From Gnetum montanum (taxonomy: Eukaryota > Streptophyta > Gnetopsida > Gnetales > Gnetaceae): a stretch of 20,340 nucleotides of DNA. Positions within the stretch are counted from its first letter, which is position 1; the number at the start of each line of letters is the position of its first letter. Below are positions 9,984 through 19,614 of the stretch, one piece after another. Location of the stretch: NCBI GenBank assembly GCA_015680685.1, contig MNCI01010839.1:1260025-1280364 (forward strand). Reading direction: 5' to 3'. The notes below the pieces were generated by a model. That model did no database searches, had not been told where the DNA came from, and saw only the letters and a list, made by a program, of their open reading frames with translations. A program made the translations under genes and the position numbers.

Positions 9984-10840
9984 ATGATGAGTGGCGAGGT
10001 ACCCCTACACTCAACCATATGAAATGAGCGTAGCACGTGTGATCTGGTCGAACTCCACAGACTAAATGCCTAAATACCCCATGTAACACTTAGGGTTAAT
10101 CATTCGTTGTCTTCCCAGACTTACTTTTTGTTGTCATGATGTATGGTTAAGTAAGTTCAAGGTATATGATTTTTTTGATCTTTTATAGTTTTATGTATTC
10201 TATACTAAGAGCGAAGGGTTGAGAAACTAACTAACTCTAACTAAGGACCTAAGTCTAAATTAACTAGCATTAGCATCCGTTCCCACTTATCGTACACATC
10301 TTGAACTATGCAACTATGGCTACCAAATGCTAATCGTTACTGGGATCACCACACGTAACGCATGTGCTCGAAGTGGTCGTACTGAGGCACCTAACTAGCC
10401 TAAGTGTGATGAGTAGCCAATTCCTTGACTATCCATACACATATGTAGATACTCGTAATCAAGTCGTACTCATCCCGCGTTCTAGGAGACAAGGGTGAGA
10501 GAATCTAATCACGATGAGTAGCCGATTCCTTGGTTAGTCGTACACATTTGTCAATGCTTGTAACCAAGTCGTACTCATGCCGCGCTACTGCATGTAATAA
10601 ATAATAGGTAGGAAATAACATGTAATAAAAATATTCCATGTACTGCAAGGTTTATCCACAAAGCTTGTCTTTATTGTTGTACACAACTTGCGTTCAGGTA
10701 CAAAGATGTTCAAATAAAGATCTGTTCACTTGGGGACTCCTACTGCGGGCACATGGAAAATATTCTATCTCTGGAGTGATTAAACTGCTAGAGCTTCGCT
10801 ACTTCTAGCCTAGGATGAGAAATGAGGGGAGTGCCACCTC

Positions 10841-10850
10841 TTATTTATAG
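10841..10850 (-). promoter_or_regulatory. TATA box of LTR C
   Basis: CTATAAATAA on the minus strand is the likely Pol II promoter for the gag-protease transcript. It occupies the same place as in LTRs B and D. Confidence 0.7.
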
Positions 10851-10881
10851 ATTTGGTGGGGGACTGCGATATGGCATACGC

Positions 10882-10966
10882 GATATCATGTACACGATAT
10901 CGCATGGGATGCAATATCGTGACGGCAGCGATATCGCGTACGCGATATCACGGTGCATGGGATATC
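10882..10966. promoter_or_regulatory. GATATC palindrome cluster in U3 of LTR C
   Basis: GATATC sites start at 10882, 10896, 10930, 10944 and 10961, and a mutated one lies near 10913. The stretch 10930-10949 is the same 20-nt perfect palindrome found in LTR B at 4521-4540. Confidence 0.6.
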
Positions 10967-10977
10967 GCGTCTCATCA

Positions 10978-10982
10978 CTAGC
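10978..10982. repeat. Target site duplication CTAGC, right copy
   Basis: This is an exact match to the five bases at 3599-3603. It lies immediately after the terminal CTCATCA, and the minisatellite resumes after it. Confidence 0.93.
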
Positions 10983-11689
10983 AAAGAACTCATTTGCTAC
11001 AATGTTAAAGTAGCAAACACACATAGTTTATTCACTATGATGCTAAACTAGCACAACACTCATCTGCTATGATGCTAAACTGGCACAACAATCATTTGCT
11101 ATGATGCTAAACTATCACAACATGTTCACTATGACACTAAACTGATAAAAAATTTGTTTGCTATGATGTTAAAATGGAACAACATTCATTTGCTATGACG
11201 TTAAACTGGCACAACATTCATCTGCTATGATGTTAAATTGGCATAACTTGTTTGCTACAATGTTAAATTGGTGCACATACACTATTTGTCTGCTACGACA
11301 CTAAATTGGCACATCTCGTTCTTGGATCATGATGTTAAACTAACACAATAGCTCATCTGCTATGATGCTAAACTGGCATAGTAGTTAGCTATGACTATAA
11401 ACTGGCACAGTTCATTCGCTATGATGCTAAACTGGCATAGTGGTCTTCTATGATTATAAACTAGCACAACATGTCCACTACGATGTTAAATTGGCATAGC
11501 ATATTCACTACGACATTAAACTGGCACTCAAAACATTCATCTAGTATGATGTTAAACTAGCATAACACACATTTACTATGATGCTAAACTGGCATAGCAC
11601 ACATCCACTACAATGTTGAACTAGCACATAGCAGTCTACTAGGACTATAAACTAGCATACCATAGTCTACCAAGACCTTAAACTGAGTT
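10983..11689. repeat. ~32-bp hairpin minisatellite, right arm
   Basis: About twenty-one degenerate units of ~29-38 bp continue the array cut at 3598, with the core CTATGATGCTAAACTGGCATA. The units show strong length and base variation. CTATG near the start and CATAG after the core can pair, giving stems of 5-7 bp with a ~12-nt loop. With the left arm the array totals about 29 units. It is a tandem repeat of the Tat-like element's 3' region. Confidence 0.9.
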
Positions 11690-11822
11690 CATCATTAGTT
11701 ACATATAGTTCTACAAGTAAGCAAGTGAGAATGATTCTAACTCCCTCCCTCCCCCAGAACTTTTCTACACCATGTGGATAGGGATACTATAGTCCCAGAA
11801 TAGAGCACCTATGACTGGCATG
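11690..11822. other. Spacer without recognised features
   Basis: A short noncoding stretch between the minisatellite and the 72-bp repeat. I see no gene or RNA. Confidence 0.5.
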
Positions 11823-12080
11823 CCTTGGATCACTTGTAGCATCATGACCCCCTGCCATTTTTCCAATATTTTGAGTACTTGCCACCACTCCAACCTTTGG
11901 ATCACTTCTAAAATCATGGGCCCCCTAGAATTTTGCTAGTTTTCTGAGCACTTACCATCGCTTTGGCCTTTGGAGCATTCGCAACATCATCACCCCTAGG
12001 CATTTTGCTAGTTTTCCAAACACTTGGAATTGGCATAGCTTTTGGAGCGCTTGTAGAATTATCACCCCTAATATTTTATT
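11823..12080. repeat. ~72-bp tandem repeat, about 3.5 units
   Basis: Units begin at 11823, 11894, 11967 and 12039, each with a form of cctttggatcacttctaaaa, then catca..cccct, then ttttgctagttttc. Unit lengths are 71, 73 and 72 bp. The short open frame at 11963-12151 is a translation of this repeat and its flank, and I do not consider it a gene. Confidence 0.85.
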
Positions 12081-13099
12081 TGAATTTTGTATTTGGTGTT
12101 TGTTTTCTTATCTTTTTAAATTTGTGTTTGCAGGATGAAGCCCTAAGGTAGTCATACAAAGGCACATCTCACTTCAACAGCAAGTCATTGCATTGATTTG
12201 ATGTGCATGATTAGACTAGCTAAGCCTTTTAAGAGTGCACATTCCTATTACCCTATTATAGCATACCTACACCCATCCCTATGTCCCCATACTTGTGTGT
12301 TCCCCCACATAGTCAAGACTACAAACCTTTGACGCATATGTGCTATGACCACATGGCACCCTTTTGCAAGTCAAACCATAGAACCCAAATTAGAAAAAAC
12401 ATAAGTTGTCTCATGGGAAGCCTCTGTTGGCTGGTTAAGGCCAAGGCAGATGTAACACAAGTTATCCTAGGGAGAAAACACCTGTCCTATAGATGCAATG
12501 TGATTTTGCAATCATCAAAGCAAAGTCCATCCAGTAGCATGCAATCCACTTAATGGAAAGCATCCCACAATTAGCATTTAGTAATGTGAAAAACCCAAAA
12601 AAGGTTCACCCCATAGTAAAAAATAAGCAAAAATGAAAAAAACAAACAAAAAAAAGAAAAAGAAAAAATAAAGAGTAAAGGGGAAAAAGCATGTTCCCAA
12701 GTAAATCAGTAGGGTTGCAATTTCGCAACTAGTCGAGCCTCGAATCCACACTGACTCTCTCATGAGCACTCTAATGAGAGGTCAATGCTTTCAAGGACAA
12801 GCCATTTGAGTGCCATGGTCATCATCAGCTATGCTAACTCCGCATCCTACATCATGATATCCTATTTGCATTTCATCTCCCATTTTATCCCTAGCATATT
12901 ACCTACACCTTTTATTCCTAGCATACTATTGGCCATAGCATTTTTGAGCACCACACAGTGACATCTGACCATGCATGGAAGAGTGATGTTGGTGTTAGAC
13001 CTACTATGGTGTTTTTTCATTCTTTGCCGACATCTCTCAGGCCACTCCTCTAGACATCAATAAAGAGGGGCCAATGAAACACCACCAAATTTGGGCTAC
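12081..13099. other. Noncoding stretch, no gene seen
   Basis: The sequence is AT-rich with a long A/G-rich tract at about 12590-12680. No coding, tRNA or rRNA signal is visible. The 90-residue open frame at 12281-12553 has no recognisable domain and no coding-like features. It probably belongs to the 3' region of the Tat-like element. Confidence 0.5.
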
Positions 13100-13740
13100 A
13101 GCTTCTTGACTACAAATTTTCCTAAGTGTCAACACTAGGCCACTTTTTGTAAATTTTCTTAAGTGCTAGGACTACGGTCTCCATTGTCCTAGAGCATAGT
13201 TAGCCTAATGGAGAGTGTATTTAGCTCCAAAAATTTATTTTTTTCAATTTTGCCTAAGTGTCATTGTAAAGCAAAAAGTTGCAAATTTTTCTAAGTGTTG
13301 GGACTACACTCTCCATTACCCCAAAGTGTATTCAGCCTAGTAGAGAGCATAGTCAAGACAAAGGCCAGTTTTGCAAATTTTTCTAAGTGTCAAGCCAACC
13401 ACTACAGAATTTTCTAAGTGTTGATACTACACTCTCCACTGCCCTAGAGCATACTCAAGTGTAGTCAGCATGGAAGGCCTTGTTTTATAAAAATTTTCTA
13501 AGTGTCAAGACTACACTCTCCACTGCCCTGAAGCATAGTCAACTGGAAGCTAGTTTCTGTAAGTCTTGACAAGTGCTGGGACTATGCTTGATCCAAATTG
13601 GAAGCATAGTTAGCCTCCTATGAAGAGAGTAGATAGCACATAGTCACTTGTTGTAAAATTTTTCTAAGTGTGGGACTATGCTTTCCCCCATTCTAGAGTG
13701 TAGTCAAGTGTAGTCAGCCAGAACAACCTTCAAAGGCCTT
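13100..13740. repeat. ~130-bp compound tandem repeat
   Basis: The word ctaagtgt recurs in two alternating contexts. One is followed by tc and a variable part (13121, 13253, 13383, 13498). The other is followed by a form of ttgggactacactctccact (13158, 13291, 13414, 13664). Each series has spacings mostly of 115-132 bp. Between them are forms of gccctagagcatagtcaag. There are roughly five units, strongly diverged. This is a separate repeat family from the 32-bp and 72-bp ones. Confidence 0.75.
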
Positions 13741-14932
13741 CACAATGTAGCACCAACATTTACCTCAACTCTAACTCATCCTCAACAAGCATAGTTAGTA
13801 GAATGAATTTTCATTGTATCCCCTTTTTGGCCCCAAATTGTAACTATGCTTGACCCCATTAGAGACAGTGAAGGGCATAGTCTCTAAAGTTGCATTTTTA
13901 GCTACATTGTAGTCCTCTCAACACATGCACATGTAGTTGGTAGCATAGTCATTGTTTTGTAGTCTCACAAAGTATATCAGAGCATAGCAAAGCACAACAC
14001 TACTAGCCTTAGTGGAGAGCATAGTTGGCTGTAGTATAGTCCCAACCATCCCATTGCCACATGGTAGTCGATCTACATTTCATGCTAACCCTAGGCCCAT
14101 AAATACCTAGCCCTTAATGTTTTGGGGCTTGGAAAATTTGAAGTGCATTTGGCATTTTGGCAAGTCACGACATTTGAAAATTTTAGGTTAGCTTTTAGCA
14201 AGGTTGCACACCACCGGAGATCATTGCAGGACATTGCAACCCATTTCACATCATGGAGGCCAACCTAGTAGGCATAGACACTATGGCAAAATGTTAGTCT
14301 TCATGGCCAGACACCCTTGAGATTGTGACTATGTTGTCCACTGTACCTATTGTACACTATGTACCTTCTCATCCCTTTGAAAGTTAACTACACTCAACCT
14401 CATTTGGGTGGTGTTCTATTCTCTCTCACTCTCTTTCTTTGCATTTTTAGCATTTTTACTTGCATGTTTCAACATTTCACTTGCATTTTCCACCATTCTA
14501 ATGCACATCCAAGCTTGGGCAATGGTCCTCATACATTGGCACCTTCATTTTTCACCGAAACCTTTAACTATGCTCATCTCCATTGACATTGTTGACACCA
14601 TGAACACCGCTTGACATTTAGCATTGTTTTTCATCACATTTGGTAAGTCTCTGTTTGATTGAGAGGATTGTTTAGGGTACCCCATCTCAACCTCTAGTAG
14701 GCCCTCACGGGGACTCAGGGTTAAGACTATGCACCTACGGACCCCTTGGTGTTCTAGCTACTGATGTTTTTAGTTACTACAGATAGGTATTAGGAATATA
14801 AGACAATGTAGTTAGACAAGTATAATATATTCCAATAAACTAAGATATAGTCAAAGTCATCATTGGGTTAGGTTTAAAAGAAAATTGTACAAGGAATGCT
14901 ATGTATTTGGATCCTCTTCTTAATCAACCAAC
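13741..14932. other. Noncoding stretch between the repeat and the 5S array
   Basis: No gene is recognised. The words catagtc and actatgc of the 130-bp repeat recur up to about 14060. A weak TATA-like box (cataaata) is present at 14098-14105. The outer element's 3' LTR could lie here, but I cannot find terminal repeats or a partner copy, so I leave it open. From ~14760 the sequence is AT-rich and unlike the array that follows. Confidence 0.45.
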
Positions 14933-15050
14933 TTTTATCTAATATAGGACTTTCAAAGAGGTCATTCATTCTAGTACTATTCTAGGTCAAACACACTTAA
15001 TTAGGAATTTTTGATGGGATTCAATGCATTAGTATTGGTATGATTGCACC
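14933..15050 (-). pseudogene. 5S rRNA pseudogene, copy 1
   Basis: Leftmost core and the last on the minus strand. Its 3' end is poorly kept (taatataggactttc), and no T-run terminator follows it. The A-box region reads with several changes. Beyond it the array stops. Confidence 0.8.
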
Positions 15051-15250
15051 TTTCAGTATACCTCACTACACACACTTAAGCATTTATGAAGAAGAGAGAT
15101 GGCATGCATAAGAAAATGTAAAGAAGAATGCAAAAAAAAAATACAAAAAAGGTAGCTCCAACCCTAAGGATTAGGATGTATAATAGACAACATAGAATGA
15201 GGAACATTTGATGGAAAAGATGAAAGAAGAAAAACAAAGTGAAAAAGAAA

Positions 15251-15366
15251 GATATAATGCCAAAACTTCTTGAGAGATCATCCATACTAATACAACTCTA
15301 GCCCAAGTGCACTTCATTATGAAGGTCTAATAGGATCTAATTCGTTAGCACTAGTATGATCACACC
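15251..15366 (-). pseudogene. 5S rRNA pseudogene, copy 2
   Basis: Nearly full length. The C-box region is changed (cttcttgagagatcatcc on the plus strand). A T5 run follows the 3' end on the minus strand. Confidence 0.85.
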
Positions 15367-15560
15367 AATTAAGTATACAATACCTTGTGCACTCAAACAT
15401 TTGCCAAGAAGGATGATGCCATGCATAAAAAATATAAACAAGAACAAGAAATAAAGAAAAAAAGGTGGCTTTGATCGTAAGCCTCTAGACATAAAATAGA
15501 AAAAATAGAGTGAGGACCATCAAACGGAAAAGATGGAAGGAGAAAAAAAATGAAAAAGGA

Positions 15561-15676
15561 GGATCCAACACTAGGACTTCCACATAGGCACCCATTCTAA
15601 TGCTTCTCTAGCCCAAGCATACTTAATTATGAAGCTCTAATGGAATTTGATGCATTAGCATTGGTATGATCACAAC
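15561..15676 (-). pseudogene. 5S rRNA pseudogene, copy 3
   Basis: Well-kept 3' end (ggatccaacactaggacttc). The C box is altered (cacataggcaccc) and the end is followed by a T5 run. Confidence 0.87.
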
Positions 15677-15879
15677 TAGTTAGTATACCTCTATGTCATG
15701 ACACACACTTAAATGTTTACTAAGAAGCACAAAGCCATATATTAAAAAAAAAGATAAATAAAAATGAAAAAAAAAGACAAGATGGCTTTGATCCTAAGCC
15801 TCAGGACATAGAATACACAATGCAAAGTAAGGATCATGAAATGAAAAAAATGAAAAGAGAGAAACAAAATTAAAAAGGA

Positions 15880-15996
15880 GTGTATAATACTAGGACTTCT
15901 TGAGAGGTTATCTATCCTAGTACTACTCTAACCCAAGCACAATTAATTATAGAGTTCTAATAGGATCTGATGTATTTGCACTAGTATAATCACTCC
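15880..15996 (-). pseudogene. 5S rRNA pseudogene, copy 4
   Basis: Full length. The block ggttatctatcctagtacta keeps the central region, and the 5' end has lost the GATCATACC form (ctagtataatcactcc). Confidence 0.85.
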
Positions 15997-16191
15997 TATT
16001 GAGTATAACTTGTTATGTGCACTTGAACATTTTCCAAGAAGCATGATGCTATGCATAAAAAAAGATAAATAAAAAAAAATAAAGTTAAAAAAGGTGGCTC
16101 TAACCCTAAGCCTTGGGATGTAGAATAGATAACAAAAAGTGAGTACCATTAGATAGAAAAGTTGAAAGGAGAAAAACCAAGCAAAAGAGGA

Positions 16192-16308
16192 GGATGAAAC
16201 ACTAGGACTTCCCTAGAGCTCATTCAACTAAATATTTCTCTAGCCCAAAGATGCTTAATTACAAACTTTTGATGGGATCTAATGTGTTAGTACTTATATG
16301 ATTGCATT
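16192..16308 (-). pseudogene. 5S rRNA pseudogene, copy 5
   Basis: Full length, with the most altered central region (cattcaactaaatatttctc). The ends remain recognisable. Confidence 0.82.
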
Positions 16309-16481
16309 GATTGAGTATCACAAGCACTTAAACATTTATCAATGAGTGTGTCGCAATGCATAAAAAAAGAAAATTAAGAACAAATATGGTGGCTCTAACC
16401 CTACGCCTCAAGATGTAGAATAGATAATGTAGAGTGAGGATCATTACATAGAAAAAAATGAAAGGAGAAAAGTGAAAAAGT

Positions 16482-16592
16482 AATGTGTAACATTATAACT
16501 TCCTAAGAGATCACACATCCTAGTTCTATTATAGTCCAAATGCATTTAATTCAGTTTTGATGGGATTCTATGCATTAACATTGGTATGATCT
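16482..16592 (-). pseudogene. 5S rRNA pseudogene, copy 6, 5' end lost
   Basis: The first ~6 bases of the gene are deleted (ggtatgat runs straight into ctgttgagtatac), and about three bases are missing near the middle. The unit is shorter than its neighbours. Confidence 0.82.
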
Positions 16593-16783
16593 GTTGAGTA
16601 TACCTTACTACATGTGCTTAAACATTTAATAACTAGTGTGATGTGATGGATAGAAAAAGAAAAATAAGAATTAAAATTAAAAAAATATGGCTTCAACCTT
16701 GAGCCTTGGGATGCATAATAGAAAATGAAGGGTGAGGACCATTAGATGATAAACATGAAAGAAGAAAAACAAAGCTAAAAGGA

Positions 16784-16900
16784 GGATGTAACACTAGTAG
16801 TTCCCTAGAGGTCACCCATCCTAGTACTACTCTAGGTGAAGTGCACTTAATTATAGAGTATAGATGAGATCTAATGCATTAGCATTGGTATGATAGCATC
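16784..16900 (-). pseudogene. 5S rRNA pseudogene, copy 7
   Basis: One of the best-kept 3' halves, with gaggtcacccatcctagtac and tactctagg on the plus strand. ggatgtaacac marks the 3' end. Confidence 0.88.
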
Positions 16901-17092
16901 CTTTGGGTATACCTAGTCATGCACACTAAAATTTTTGTTAAGAAGTACGATACCATGCATACAAAAAATTAAGAAAGGAAGAGAAAAACAAATATATGAC
17001 TCCAATCCTATGCTTTGAGATGTAGAATAGACAACATAGAGCAAGGACCATCAAACCAAAAAATGAAAGGAGAGAAACAAAGTGAAAAAGGA

Positions 17093-17198
17093 GAATGCAA
17101 TTCTAGGAATTCACCTATTTTAGTACTACTCTATCCCAAGTGCACTTAATTATAGAGTTTCTATGGGATCCATGTGTTAGCATTACTATGATTGCACT
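17093..17198 (-). pseudogene. 5S rRNA pseudogene, copy 8, C-box deletion
   Basis: About ten bases of the C-box region are deleted (aggaattcacctattttag). The rest, including tagtactactctatcccaag, is present. Confidence 0.84.
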
Positions 17199-17393
17199 TG
17201 TTGAGTATATCTCATCTCACATACTTAAATGTTTAACAATGAGTACAATGCCATGCATAGAAAAAAGTAAGAATAAAAAAGAAAAACAAAAAGGCTTCTA
17301 CAAGCCTAAGCTTTGGAACACAAAATAGAAAATGCAAAGTGAGAACCATTAAATGGAAAAAAAATGAAAGGAGTATGACAGAGAAAAAAAGGA

Positions 17394-17511
17394 TGATGCA
17401 ACATTAGGAATTCTTGAGAGGTCACCCATCCTTATACTACTCTAGCATAAGTGCACTTAATTATGAAGTTTTGATGGTATCTAATGCATTTGCATTGGTT
17501 TGATCACATCC
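17394..17511 (-). pseudogene. 5S rRNA pseudogene, copy 9
   Basis: Full length. gagaggtcacccatcctta and gtgcacttaattatgaag are clear, and an A7 run on the plus strand marks the terminator. Confidence 0.88.
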
Positions 17512-17707
17512 ATCAAGCATACGTTGCCATGCACACTTAAAGTTTTAACGATCATGATGCCATGCATGAAAAAAGAAAAATAAGAATGAAAAATGAAAAA
17601 AAAAAAATCATGTTTCTAACCCGAAACCTCGGATGCATAATAGAAAATGTAGAGGAAGGACCATCATATGGAAAAAAATGAAAAGAGAAAAACAAAGTGA
17701 AAATGGA

Positions 17708-17824
17708 TGATACAACACTAGGGTTTCTTGAGAGGTCACTCATCCCACTACTATTCTAGCCTAAGCATACTTAATTATGGAGTTTTGATGATAGCCAATG
17801 CATTAGCACTAGTATGTTCGCACC
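17708..17824 (-). pseudogene. 5S rRNA pseudogene, copy 10
   Basis: Full length. The 5' end reads gttcgcacc, one of the few copies keeping the CpG of the GTGCGA start. Confidence 0.87.
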
Positions 17825-18022
17825 CATCTAGCATACCTTACTGTACATACTTAAATGTTTGACAACTAGCATGATGCCATGCATAGAAAAAAGAAAAATA
17901 AGAATGAAAAAAAAAACAAACAAATAAGATTACTGCAATCATAGGCATTGGGACCAAAATAAATAACATAGATGAAGGGCCATATGAAAAAAAATGAAAT
18001 GAAAAACATAAAGCAAAAAAGA

Positions 18023-18140
18023 AGAATGTAATACTAGGACTTCCTAATAGGTCACCCATCCTAGTACTAATCTAGCTCAAGTACACTTAATTACAAAGTT
18101 CTTATGGGATTCCATGTGCTGGCACTAGTATGATCACACT
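18023..18140 (-). pseudogene. 5S rRNA pseudogene, copy 11
   Basis: Full length. aggtcacccatcctagtact is intact, a match to the conserved 5S centre. Confidence 0.88.
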
Positions 18141-18339
18141 TATAGAGTATACCTCGCTATGCACACATAGACATACACCAGGTAGTGCGATTCCATGAAG
18201 AAAAAAAGGAAAATTAAGAATGAAAATAAATACAAAATATGCAATTCCAACCCTAAGCCTCGAAACAAAAAATAGATAGCATAGAGTGAGGACCACTTGA
18301 AAAAAAAGACAAAAGAAGAAAGATAAGACAAAAAAAGGA

Positions 18340-18420
18340 GGATGCAACACTGGGACTACACAAGGGACCATCCATCCTAGTAATAATTGAGTTTTTATGG
18401 GATCTAATGAGTTATCACTC
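18340..18420 (-). pseudogene. 5S rRNA pseudogene, copy 12, internally deleted
   Basis: Only about 81 bp remain. The A-box region (actctagcccaagtgcactta in other copies) and most of the 5' end are missing. The 3' end ggatgcaacac is perfectly kept, followed by a long T-run on the minus strand. Confidence 0.83.
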
Positions 18421-18603
18421 TTTGAGTATATCTCATCATAAGCACTTAAACGTTTATCAAGAAGTGTGATGCCATGATTAAAAAAATTAAGAAAGAAAAA
18501 AAAATGTGAATTTAACCTTAATAATTGGGATGTAGAATAGATAACATAGAGTAAGGATCATTAAATAGAAAAAATTAAAGTAGAAAAAGAAAGTGAAAAA
18601 GAA

Positions 18604-18720
18604 AGGTGAAACAATAGGACTTCCTGAGAGGTCACCCATCTCAATGGTACTCTATCCCAAGTATGCTTAATTATGGAGATTTAATAGGATCCAATGCATT
18701 AACACCAATATTGTTGCACC
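18604..18720 (-). pseudogene. 5S rRNA pseudogene, copy 13
   Basis: Full length. cttcctgagaggtcacccat shows the array's typical C-box variant, and the 5' end is diverged (caatattgttgcacc). Confidence 0.87.
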
Positions 18721-18913
18721 TATTTTTTATACCTTGCCATGTGAAATTAAATGTTTGCCTAGAAGAATGATGCCATGTATGAAAAGAGATAAATAAAAAT
18801 GAAAAACAAAGACAAAAAAGGAAACTCCAATCCTAAGCCTTAGGAAAACGAATAGACAATGTAGAGTGAGGAACATAGGACTAAAAAAACTAGAAAAACA
18901 AAGTAAGAAAGTA

Positions 18914-19030
18914 AGGTGTAATACTAGGGCTTCTTGAGAGGTCACCCATCCTAGTGCTACTCTTGCATAAGCATGCTTAATTATAGAGTTTTTATGGGAT
19001 TTGATGCATTAGCAATTATATGATTGCATC
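18914..19030 (-). pseudogene. 5S rRNA pseudogene, copy 14
   Basis: Full length. gaggtcacccatcctagtgc is clear, and the A box reads cttgcataagcatgctta on the plus strand. Confidence 0.87.
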
Positions 19031-19197
19031 TATCAAGTGTACTACTCATTGTGCACTTAATCATTTAGGTCATGCATAAGAAAAATAATAAAGGAAAAAA
19101 AACTAAAATAGATGGTTGAAAACCTAGGCCTCATGACATAGAATAGACAATGTAGATCGAGGACCATAGGATTAAAAACATCAAAGGAGATAAAAAA

Positions 19198-19314
19198 GGT
19201 TGCAACACTAGCACTTCCTAAGAGGTTAGTCATCCTAGTACTATTATAGCCCAAGTGCCATTAATTATGGAGTTTTGATGGGATTTGATGCATTAGCATT
19301 GGTGTGATCACACT
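19198..19314 (-). pseudogene. 5S rRNA pseudogene, copy 15
   Basis: Full length. gcccaagtgccattaattat and gatgcattagcattggtgtg are recognisable. A T6 run follows the 3' end. Confidence 0.87.
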
Positions 19315-19496
19315 CATAGAATATATGTTGTTACACATGCTTAAATGTTTATGAAGTAGCATGATGCTATATATAAAAAATAAAAAAACATAAAATATGT
19401 AGCTCAAAGCCTAAGCCTTAGGACACAAAATAGAAAATGTAGAGTGAGGAGCATTAGATGTAAAAAGTGAAATGGGAGGAACAAAGCAAAAATTGA

Positions 19497-19614
19497 CATT
19501 TTAACACAAGGACTTCCTAAGAGATTAATCATTCTAGTACTACTCTAGACCAAGCATGCTTAATTATGAAGTTCTAGTAAGATTTAATGTGTCTGCATTA
19601 GTATGATTGTATCT
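19497..19614 (-). pseudogene. 5S rRNA pseudogene, copy 16
   Basis: Last visible copy. The 3' end is diverged (acattttaacacaagg). Its 5' flank keeps only about sixteen bases, including gtata, before LTR D begins. Confidence 0.84.

Larger units (their letters stand above)
3604..10977 (-). mobile_element. Complete non-autonomous Ty3/gypsy-type LTR retrotransposon (gag-protease only)
   Basis: The element starts TGATGAG and ends CTCATCA and is flanked by the 5-bp duplication CTAGC (3599-3603 and 10978-10982). It reads on the minus strand: 5' LTR 10977-9985, primer site 9983-9966, gag-protease frame about 9844-6523, ~1.9 kb of apparently noncoding DNA, a purine tract next to 4600, and 3' LTR 4599-3604. 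I see no reverse transcriptase, RNase H or integrase motif on either strand between the protease and the 3' LTR. It therefore resembles the gag-bearing, pol-less elements described in plants (TR-GAG type), which rely on an autonomous partner. The two LTRs differ at many sites, mainly transitions, and the coding frame is full of stops, so it is not recent. The insertion split the flanking minisatellite. Confidence 0.92.
9985..10977 (-). repeat. LTR C (5' LTR of the nested element)
   Basis: This 993-bp LTR is bounded by TGATGAG and CTCATCA and is the partner of LTR B. Minus-strand order is U3 with five intact GATATC sites (10961-10882) and one changed to AATATC, TATA box (10850-10841), then R/U5 ending next to the primer site. 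The internal direct repeat begins at 10408 and 10513, the same 105-bp offset as in LTR B. Confidence 0.94.

Noticed and set aside
10983-11689. A CRISPR-like array
   Set aside because: Units are contiguous and degenerate in all positions, with no constant repeat and unique spacers, and the setting is a plant nuclear genome.
12281-12553. 90-codon open frame on the plus strand
   Set aside because: It has no recognisable motif. Short open frames of this size are expected by chance in this composition.
14098-14105. TATA-like box that could mark the outer element's 3' LTR
   Set aside because: It is a weak match and no LTR ends or second copy are in the window, so it is not called as a promoter.
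15076-19254. Open frames of 60-90 codons on the minus strand, rich in Phe, Leu and Ser
   Set aside because: They translate the A/G-rich tracts of the 5S spacers read backwards, recur with the repeat and have no domain.
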